64,000 bases of DNA from Lophius americanus (taxonomy: Eukaryota > Chordata > Actinopteri > Lophiiformes > Lophiidae): contig JBBDHG010000443.1 in assembly GCA_037951165.1 (NCBI GenBank), positions 93,501-157,500 of the forward strand, given 5' to 3'. This document shows, piece by piece, positions 55,778-64,000 of the stretch (position 1 is the stretch's first letter; the number at the start of each line of letters is the position of its first letter). The notes beneath the pieces are model-generated. The model saw only the letters and a program-made list of their open reading frames with translations, ran no database searches and was not told the DNA's origin. Both the position numbers and the translations under genes were made by a program.

Positions 55778-56675
55778 TGAGACTTCAGTCCAGAGACATG
55801 AAATCAAATCGTAATTGAGATAACATGGCAGGCAAATGAAAAGCCGTTTCCTGTTTGCCTCATCTGCCGTGTCGCATAGAGCGCCGTTAACTGGCTGACA
55901 TTTCCGCACTGAGCCGTCTGTATCACCGAAGGCCATCGCCAAATTCAGCTGGGGCACTCGTATCTCACAACACGTTGGCCTGCCAATATTAAATCCAGCT
56001 GACGGAATGGTGTTTTGATGTTCCAACGCGGCGGCGCAAATGGAAATCCCGTGTCAGACTCCACCGGCGTGGCTCAGGGGACGCCGCCGCAGGGTCCCCG
56101 ACCTCGGCCCAGACTGAAGCACTTCCCAACCATCATTGGAAAATAAATATCAGGCAACTTTTACGGACTTTTCATTCGTTATTCCATTAATTCTATCTTT
56201 TTCAAGGGGAACTTTAGAACCAGACTTTGGGATGTGTGGAGAATGTGCTGCCGGGTGATTTCTGTCATGTGACGATTGTCTGCCTCAGTCGCGTGACGGA
56301 GGTTTTAATTTCGTTTCGTAGACAACGAAACAACTAATTTCGTCTCAGAAAAAGATAATGGGTGAAAATTCTTTTTTTTTTAATTGTTTTTATTAACATT
56401 ATGTAACCAGGACAACTTTGACATAATTCTAATCATATTACATACCTTTCTACTCCGCCTGGATCTAAACTGATTTCCAAGATCTCTAGCTTCTCTTCTA
56501 CGTTTTTCAAAACTCATATATGTAGGATTAAGCGGCGAGGTCTCAGATTCAACCTATTTTACTCGTCAGCTCTGCCTCCATAACCAAACATGAGGGAAAA
56601 TCTACGCTGGTCTTTCAAGATGATGTCATCGTCTAAAGCCACGTTTAGTATCCTGTCAAGTGAAGAGGCTCCTTT

Positions 56676-56677
<2 letters not shown>

Positions 56678-56736
<59 letters not shown>
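56678..56736. repeat. (TA)n microsatellite
   Basis: About 29 TA units, directly before a LINE-2-like tail. Confidence 0.96.
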
Positions 56737-56739
<3 letters not shown>

Positions 56740-56769
56740 TTTATTCAAAGCTTAAATATAAGATGCCAT

Positions 56770-57180
56770 ATCCAACTGTAAAGTGCATTATAAATTAAAT
56801 GTATTATTATTATTATTACTATTTCATCTGAGGGCTGGAACAAAACACGGCAAAGCATTTTTTTGTCATCGTGCGGCACAATCCTGGAATTATCGCCAAC
56901 TCTGACCGTCTTTAATTCAGAATTCAAAACATTCCTTTTTTTTTTAAGAATTGCCGACACTCCACTCTGTAAGGACTAGATATTTAATCACCTTTCAATT
57001 TTAATTTGTAATTTTCAATTCCTTTTATCTTTGGAACTCTTGACTGAACTTTAACACTTTCAATTGTAACTTCAATTTATTTACCCTCCTATTGTCATTT
57101 TTTGTTTTCATTGTTCTGTAGAGATCTTTGAATTGCCCGGGTGAATGAAAGTTGTTTTAGCAGTAAAGTTGCTTTTCCTT
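56770..57180 (+). mobile_element. LINE-2-like 3' end(s)
   Basis: ctgtaaagtgcattataaat with (ATT)n at 56776-56820, then a segment whose frame reads CGTILELSPTLTVFNSEFKT (L2 C-terminal 'WNxLPxxLRxxxxLxxFKSxLKT' block, decayed) and a tail ctgtagagatctttgaattg. Confidence 0.6.
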
Positions 57181-57319
57181 GTCTATAATAATAATAATAA
57201 TAATAATAAATGTATTTAGTATACCGCTTTTCTCAGGAAAAACTTCGACAAAGTGCTTCACAATCCAAAAAAACATACAACCAATAAAAACAAGGCAAAT
57301 AGAATATTCAAAGCAGAGA

Positions 57320-58141
57320 AAGCCGGAGTTTCCCTCATCTCAAGCTAAACAAACTCAGAGTTTCCCTTCATCTCATGTTAAACAAGCTCAAAGTTTCCCT
57401 CATCTCAGGCTTAATAAACTCAGAGTTTCCCTCATCGCAAGCTAAACAAACTCAGAGTTTCCTTCATCTCAGGCTAAACTAACTCAAAGTTTCCCTCATC
57501 TCAGGCTAAACAAACTCAGAGTTTCCCCTCATCTCATGCCAAATAAACTCAAAGTCTCCCCTCATCTCAGGCTAAACAAACTCAGAGTTTCCCCTCATCT
57601 CAGGCTAAATAAACTCAAAGTTTCCCCTCATCTCAGGCTAAACAAACCCAGAGTTTCCCCCATATCAGGCTAAACAAATTCAGAGTTTCCCTCATCCAGA
57701 CTTAACAAACTCAGAGTTTCCCTCATCTCATGCCAAATAAACTCAAAGTCTCCCCTCATCTCAGGCTAAACAAACTCAGAGTTTCCCTTCATCTCAGGCT
57801 AGACAGACTCAAAGTTTCCCTCATCTCAGGCTAAATAAACTCAGAGTTTCCCTCATCGCAAGCTAAACAAACTCAGAGTTCCCCTCATCTCAGGCTAAAC
57901 TAACTCAGAGTTTCCCCCTCATCTCAGGCTAAATAAACTCAAAGTTTCCCCTCATCTCAGGCTAAACAAACCCAGAGTTTCCCCCATATCAGGCTAAACA
58001 AATTCAGAGTTTCCCTCATCCAGACTTCACGAACTCAGAGTTTCCCTCATCTCATGCCAAATAAACTCAAAGTCTCCCCTCATCTCAGGCTAAACAAATT
58101 CAGGGTTTCCCTTATCCAGACTTAACAAACTCAGGGTTTCT
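57320..58141. repeat. 32-bp minisatellite with higher-order structure
   Basis: About 25 copies of a 30-33 bp unit built on CTCAGAGTTTCCCTCATCTC plus AGGCTAAACAAA. The variant block starting CCCAGAGTTTCCCC recurs at 57647 and 57971, giving a ~324-bp higher-order period. Confidence 0.92.
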
Positions 58142-58829
58142 GTTAACCCCCGGTCCGGAGGTTGATTGTAGATTGTTAATGCAGTGATTACTTTTGTTTT
58201 CCTGTGGACCACTAATATTGATCTCCCGGCTATAAATTCCAACGAAAGCCTCCGGAGACTTTCTTCCTCTATGTCATGTGCCGCTAGAACGACGCTAGCA
58301 TCGTTAGCATGCTAACCAGCAATAAGCCGACATTGCGATTTCTCATAGAGCTTTTGGATTATTAAAAATATGTTTTATATTTGCTTTTAAAAAGGATCCT
58401 CATTTGGAAGAGTCGTGTTTGAAAACAGGAGAATTAACCCTTAAACACCCGTTTGTTTGAATTCTTTCACACCTTGGAGCATTTTGATAGAAGAGTGAGA
58501 GCAAGCAACCAAGATTTTATAATAGAAGATATACGATTTTGGCACAATTACAAACATCTATCTTTGAAACCTGTTCAGGAACAGCTCTCATAATCAATCC
58601 GTGTAAATAAACTTTGATAATAAAATCAAATTGTTTGCTAATCATCACAACAGTTTTACGTCGCCTCGGGTTTTTTAAATTTTTATTATCCTCTCGTAAT
58701 AACGTGAACATCTCCTAAACTGCTCTGCTTGTAATCTAAATGATGTCGTCAGTTCGAAGAAGTTAATTATAAAGTGTGCCGGCGTCCCACCCACAATTAA
58801 ATACATATCAGAGGCAAGAAATTCTACAT

Positions 58830-59105
58830 GTATTCATTTATTCATTCATTTTCATATTTCTACATTTATTCAATCATTAATTTATTCATTTCAACATTTA
58901 TTTATTCATTCATTTCTCTATTTTTTTTATTTATTAATTTCTACATTTGTTTATTCATTTATTCATTCTTATATTTCTGCATTTATTTAATCATTCATTT
59001 ATTGATTTCTACAATAAGTCATTCATTCATTTCTGCATGTATTCATTAATTTATTCATTCCCACATTTATTTATTCATTAATTCCTGCATTTATTTATTT
59101 ATGTC
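58830..59105. repeat. Degenerate (TTCATTTA)n region
   Basis: AT-rich repeats of TTATTCATTCATT and relatives. Confidence 0.85.
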
Positions 59106-59149
59106 ACTTATAAACAAAACTGTTATTATGTTATGGAGGAAAAATGGGA

Positions 59150-59450
59150 ATTTAACGTTATATCCAAATGTTGAATCTAAATCTAAATATATATAATAAC
59201 ATATATATAAGTAAGAATCCAAATGTTGACTTAAATGTAATTTAGTAAAGATGTAAATTCACACCGTCATCAGCGGAAGTTTCAAAATAAAAGCTCGATG
59301 AGCTTTTATTTTGAAGCTTCCCCATAAAGCGTCAATTTGCCTATTATCTAAACATTTAAGCTCAACATTCAGTTTTAGATTCAACGCAAATATATAACAT
59401 TTAGATTTATATATTTAACATTTGGAGTTAAATGTGACAAAATGTTTCTG
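59150..59450. mobile_element. Palindromic MITE-like element
   Basis: The centre is a near-perfect hairpin: 59281-59296 pairs with 59300-59315 across a 3-nt loop, extended to 22 bp with one mismatch. The flanks are also inverted: tccaaatgttgaatctaaat on the left against the complement of the 59395-59435 segment on the right. Confidence 0.65.
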
Positions 59451-60120
59451 TAAAAATCAGCGCACGCTAGTTTTTTGTTACACTGCGTCGTCACCTTCCA
59501 GTGTAGCATCACAGTCAAAGTGTGATTTCACTCAGCAGTACTCAGATGCTAAATTTATATCAGTATTCCCTCAGTAGGTTCTAAACCAAATGAATGTCTC
59601 TGCTTGTGTTTACGGTTTGATGAGGAGTTTGACAAAAATCCCACATGCACTCCTTCTGATCATTGCTGCCGCGCTAATCGCCTGATTAACAGCTTCTCCC
59701 ATTCAAGAGGAGAAAAAAAACAAAACCAGTGTATTTTGGAAAGAGAGAATATCTAAAACCTGATGTTTATATATATTTATGAGTTCTGGTGAACTATCTG
59801 ATTTATGAACATGTGTTTGATTCAGGGTGAAGCTGCGGTAAACGGAGGCAGCTGCTTTGACAGATCGGCCCACCTCTCAGGAAATGCACCATCTCCTTCA
59901 TTTATTTATGAGTGAGCTGTGGGGCGTTCAGGGGGGGTAGGGTATCAGAGGCATCGCTCTTCAGCCCTCAGTCATCAGACTCCATGTGGCGCTCATCGAT
60001 TATAGCCCCCTCCCCTGCTTTTGAAGTGTACCATCAATCAATACAGTAACGAGTCTTCATTTATACTCGAGAAACGCAGTTTCCAACCCGGTGACCACGA
60101 ATTCTCTGTGTTTTCACCGA

Positions 60121-60129
60121 GGGGGGGGG

Positions 60130-60168
<39 letters not shown>
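60121..60168. repeat. G run and (GA)n
   Basis: Poly(G) of 12 followed by about 17 GA units. Confidence 0.9.
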
Positions 60169-60169
<1 letters not shown>

Positions 60170-60849
60170 CTCTGGTTCTGCATTTGGCCCGGGGCGTCAT
60201 GTGCCTAACAACCGGTACATGACTGCACATCACCATCATGACGCAATAACGCGCACATGCAGTATAAATATTCAATGGAAGTACAAACAGCAGTATTTCA
60301 GACGAAAACGGGTTTCATGGTTTTTTTTACTCTGATATCAACATTGTTTTTTTTTTCTTTCCCTTAATGCCCCCAATGTCGACTTTATAGTCCATGAGGC
60401 CGGTCGCCGGGGGGGGGGGGGACGCCGTGGTTTATACAAGGCTGTGTTTCTCAAGGCCAAGCGTTTAATGTGCAACGACGGCCCAAGGTGTTCATCACTG
60501 CCAGGGTTTTTATTCTCTACGTCCACAGAGTCGGGGGCGTCGACAACTAAAACGATTTAACGATGGTGACGTCCTTAAATAGTGAGAAATAAAAAAATGA
60601 TAAAAAGACTTGAGCTTTTATCCAGATATGGTTCAATTAGCCTCTCAATGAGCTAATCGTTTAGCATTTAGCCGATTGACAGGTTTTTGTTCCACCTTTA
60701 TCAACTCAAATTTCTTCACGGCGCCCTTTTAAAAAAAAAATGGGAGTATTTGTATTTACAAAAATCTAACCTTTAACTCAAGTATCAAAAAAAAAAAATC
60801 TTAACATAAAACACATATTTTTCTCTAAAACTCTGAAGTGGTGAACAAT

Positions 60850-61410
60850 GACTTCCTGTTTTGGGGTATAAATATGAGGTGACACAGGCCTGATTCTCTT
60901 TTATATTCTTCACCATGATGAAGACCAGAGAACATAGCAATGAGGAGCAAAGAAAAGTTGTAGAGCTGCACAAATCTGGCAATGGAGACAAGAGTATCTC
61001 ACTGCGGCTCAAAATGTCAGTTTCAACAGTTTGATCAATAATGAAGAAGTTTAAAGAGACTTCAGATGTTAGACATCAGCCTGGAAGAGGACAAGTGTGC
61101 AAACTGACATGGCTCGATGGCAAAAGACTCCTCAAGGATTACAGCTAGAGAGGTCAAAGGTCAGTTGAATTTTGGGGTCAGAAAGTCTCCCTAACCACCA
61201 TCAGATGGTTAGGGAGACTTCCAAAGGTTCTGGACACCTCGTTAAAGACATGGTTCCACTGACTCCATCAAACACCAGCAGATACTGGATGAAGACCTAA
61301 AAGTTCTGTCAGGAACCTTAAAGTGGGCCGTGATTGGACCTTCCAGCAGGACAAGGATCTGAAGCCGAATTCAAAATCAACCCAGGAAGTGTTCAGAGAT
61401 CCCAGAATAA
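60850..61410 (+). pseudogene. Tc1-type transposase fossil with internal deletion
   Basis: One frame reads REHSNEEQRKVVELHKSGNG then KSISLRLKMSVSTV, GRGQVCKL (DNA-binding domain), and later LKWAVIGPSSRT / WTFQQDKDLKPNSKSTQEVF (second catalytic-Asp region). The middle is lost and the end is interrupted by a SINE-like piece. Confidence 0.85.
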
Positions 61411-61502
61411 AGGTTTTGCCATGGAGCGATCTGAAGGTCGGTGGTTCAATCCCCGGCCACTGCGGCCCACATGTGGAAGTGTCCTTGAGCAAGATACTGG
61501 AC
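61405..61502 (+). mobile_element. tRNA-derived SINE-like fragment inside Tc1 fossil
   Basis: Contains tcggtggttcaatccccggc (B-box type) and cacatgtggaagtgtccttg followed by agcaagatactg, the common fish SINE core. Confidence 0.6.
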
Positions 61503-62121
61503 TAGACTACAGTTCAGTATCTAGTCTAGTTCAGTATCTAGTCTAGTCTAGTTCAGTACTAGACAGACTAGAAAAGCTGCTGTAGAAGTACGGTCCATTA
61601 ACCCTTTAAGGACCGAGGAACACTCATGACTCGGTACAGTTCTTGGGAAATTCCTCCTTCCTCTGTGAACCAGCTTAAAATCAGGATCTCCCGGTTTTAA
61701 GTATTCAAGATTTACTACGTGGATGTCATGTGTTTTTCCTGCTCACTCTAAGAAATAAAACCCTCACATTTACTTACACTTAGTCACTTCAACGGCTCCG
61801 ACGAAGAAAATCCCCATCATGTCTTCATCAACTGTCAGCTTCATCAATAGTCACCAAAAAGTCCTGAATAACTTCTACATCAAAGACTTATGATGACTTT
61901 GTGAAACATTTCATTTACTGACCACAGCTGCGTGGAATTTACTAAATGTGTTGCAAAAGCCGACGCAACAGGACTTTGACCGTGTGATCGGGTCATTATT
62001 CAGCACCAGTGGCGATCCGGAGCCGGCTCTGATGTAAATCGAAAAACTGCAGCCAAAGTCATGGTGTCCAGATGTGTGCATCACTATTAAGCGTCCTCTG
62101 GAAACGCTTCTGTTGTGTTGT

Positions 62122-62181
<60 letters not shown>
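62122..62181. repeat. (AAT)n microsatellite
   Basis: About 20 trinucleotide units; gives poly-Ile and poly-Asn open frames that are not genes. Confidence 0.96.
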
Positions 62182-62184
<3 letters not shown>

Positions 62185-62239
62185 ACATCTTATTTATTGC
62201 TTTATTATGTGTTTATTAATGAAAAAAACATTTTTAAAA

Positions 62240-62365
62240 ATGATTTCCGGGCATATTTGAATTCTTTCCTGTGGTGTCCGTCAGGGCACCGTCCTTGGCC
62301 CCTTTACTCTTGAGTCACATTACAAACACCTTCAGTCACACTTTTCAACAAAAAGTAAGAGTTTC
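62240..62365 (+). mobile_element. Second copy of the reverse-transcriptase-bearing repeat
   Basis: Contains tggtgtccgtcagggcaccg then tccttggcccctttactctt, matching 5058-5100. Shorter and more decayed. Confidence 0.6.
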
Positions 62366-62789
62366 AAAATTCAGCATGATGAGAGAAATCAGGCTAAGAC
62401 ATGACCCGGTGGGAACGAGTCGTCCTCAGGGGAACGGAAAGGAGTTTACGGACCAGCACCTCTTTTACCGAACAATGCGTTCATTATTCGGCAAAAGAGG
62501 TGCAGTTCTCAACACAACACTGGCTTCTGTACCCCCCCCCCCCCCCCCCATACAAGCCGGGGTTCTCCATCTAGTTCTTCCCATCTCAATAAATGGAGAA
62601 TGACCCACTCTGTTTGTTTTACAGCGGGGGAATTAAAATTGCATGTACGAGCGGAACCTTAGAACGTGGGATCAGGAGACAATCGAACTGCATGACACAA
62701 CTGCACCCCTGCTACTTCAACCTATTCCACTATTCCATCCCATCCTTTACTACAACTAGTGCATCACTCTCATCCCTGCAGGATGACAG

Positions 62790-62887
62790 CTCTCTCTCTC
62801 TCTCTCTCCCCATCTCTCTCTCTCTCTCTCCCCATCTCTCTCTCTCTCTCTCCCCATCTCTCTCTCTCTCTCTCCCTCTCTCTCTCA
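62790..62887. repeat. (CT)n with regular CCCCAT interruptions
   Basis: Runs of CT separated by three CCCCAT blocks about 24 bp apart, a compound microsatellite. Confidence 0.9.
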
Positions 62888-62971
62888 CGCCTGATTGGTA
62901 TGGTCCGCTCCTCCCCTCCCCTACATCTTGTCGATGGTAGTTTCTATTTGGAGAAGGTCAAATGACTCCGC

Positions 62972-63104
62972 ATGTCTGCTTCTGTGTACATTCCCGCGCT
63001 GGTGCACGCCTGCCGAGGAAACACTTGCAGCGGTATCGTGTGTCCGAGCAGAACCGAGTCCGTCCTCAGCAGCAGCTCCTCCTCCGGTTCTGATCCTCTG
63101 GAAA
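62972..63104 (+). CDS. Possible first coding exon of an unidentified + strand gene
   Basis: A CpG-richer stretch with an ATG at 62972 and an open frame (MSASVYIPALVHACRGNTCS..., ending in a Ser run) runs into a strong donor GTAAGT at 63105-63110. An inverted CCAAT box (ATTGG) lies near 62893. An overlapping ATG at 62962 opens a frame that stops before the donor. I recognise no protein family, so this could equally be a 5' UTR exon or chance. Confidence 0.3.
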
Positions 63105-63337
63105 GTAAGTGCAGCCAGTCACGCGCCTCTTTATTATGACAGGCAGGCATTGTTCACCTCTTTCTAATGGTTTATTGTTTGCAAAGTGTGTTTACGTGCA
63201 GCGGATGGTTAAACGGTTCTCCCGGGAGGCTGGTGGCGTGAGGCGTTCAAATGCTGCGGGTATTTCTCAATGGGCTCTGTATTATCTATAATTTATTAGC
63301 TTTTAAGAGTATTTGTTATGGAAGGCTCGGAGGATAA

Positions 63338-63369
63338 ATAAACAAACAAACAAACAAACAAACAAACAA
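63338..63369. repeat. (AAAC)n microsatellite
   Basis: About eight units of AAAC. Confidence 0.9.
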
Positions 63370-63639
63370 AAGTAGGTTACGACTCCCTGCTTAAATATTA
63401 TGGTGCATTTAAGGTTACTGGGGGAAAACAGAGAGTGAATGTTGACACAATATTTATGAGGTGAGCCAGATGTTGGCACACATTTTAGTTTAAAACCCTT
63501 TAAGGTTCTCACAAAGAAAAATATTATGGAAAAACTTATATCACTTTGCATATTCTCTTTGTGAAATTTATTGATTTAATATAATAACAAATTATAAAAA
63601 CAAACCCTTAAAAAAAAGATTTTGGCTTGAAAAATGTTG

Positions 63640-64000
63640 TATATCATGGAAAATAGTCAATTCACAATTAAATTAGCTCAACTTTTTAGAAAAGCATGTT
63701 TTGTGGAAAACCGTTTGACCCTTATTACACATTCTTAGCTTGTATCAGGTGAAATAATTCTGTCCCCACAAGCTGTAATATGTAAATCAAATAGGTTTTT
63801 CCCAGGAGCCATGGTTAACGACTTCTCCTCTCCGTCCCATTTGACCTGCGGTGTCGCCCAGGGCGCCACCCTTGGCCCCTTAACCTTTTAGCATATACAT
63901 GCTGCCACTGCCTGGTATTTTAAACACCTTCAGGGTGTTTCACCTAGGGAATCGGAATGAGCTCAACCGAACAGTTGAGCAGAACTTTAAAGGGTTAAAA
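63640..64000 (+). mobile_element. Third copy of the reverse-transcriptase-bearing repeat
   Basis: Matches the 4860-5245 copy through ggcgccacccttggcccctt and the end cagttgagcagaactttaaa; continues to the window end. Confidence 0.65.

Larger units (their letters stand above)
51340..62960. other. Intergenic, repeat-rich
   Basis: No exon could be supported between the hydrolase-fold gene start and the possible exon at 62972. About a third is recognisable repeat (listed separately). Apparent open frames in this stretch are short or lie in (CA)n, (TA)n or minisatellite DNA. Confidence 0.5.

Noticed and set aside
62074..62313. Poly-Asn and poly-Ile open frames.
   Set aside because: Artefacts of the (AAT)n microsatellite.

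Overview
This window is vertebrate nuclear DNA, almost certainly from a teleost fish. The clearest gene encodes a FOG-2 (ZFPM2) zinc-finger protein with fish-type additions. Introns are spliced with GT-AG borders. The non-coding DNA is full of long (CA/TG)n tracts, fossil Tc1-like transposons, LINE-2-like tails, tRNA-derived SINE-like pieces and minisatellites. Nothing prokaryotic is present (no operons, CRISPR arrays or ribosome-binding sites). The only real coding sequence is in spliced exons; most long open frames are by-products of simple repeats.

Region 1 (1-19.9 kb, + strand) is the 3' part of zfpm2: one long upstream intron (1-14819), then the last three coding exons (14820-15026, 15556-15786, 16160-18765) and a 3' UTR of about 1.1 kb with an ATTAAA signal at 19836. 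These exons carry all eight expected zinc fingers and the CtBP-binding PIDLSKK motif. The intron contains several low-repeat, homeodomain/GATA-motif-rich stretches that could be enhancers.

Region 2 (20.39-51.3 kb, - strand) holds a second gene that no single open frame reveals. I assembled it by hand from 11 small exons. All junctions have GT-AG borders and compatible phases, giving 1152 nt (383 aa) from an ATG at 51230 to a TGA at 20458, with AATAAA at 20395-20390. The product is a single-pass-membrane-anchored protein of the alpha/beta-hydrolase fold. The position of the catalytic Ser is Glu (G-S-E-L-G) and the position of the catalytic His appears to be Arg, so it is predicted to be a pseudoenzyme or a strongly divergent enzyme. 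I do not recognise a gene symbol. It lies tail-to-tail with zfpm2, the two poly(A) signals being about 550 bp apart. Its introns contain Tc1 fossils, a 21-bp minisatellite and two (CA/TG)n tracts placed almost on splice sites of exons 7 and 8.

Region 3 (51.3-64 kb) is mostly intergenic and repeat-rich: LINE-2-like 3' ends, a 32-bp minisatellite with a ~324-bp higher-order period, a palindromic MITE, a Tc1 fossil with a SINE-like insertion, and copies of a reverse-transcriptase-bearing repeat. A possible 5' exon of a further + strand gene lies at 62972-63104.

All exon calls come from reading the sequence by eye; no database search or alignment was run.
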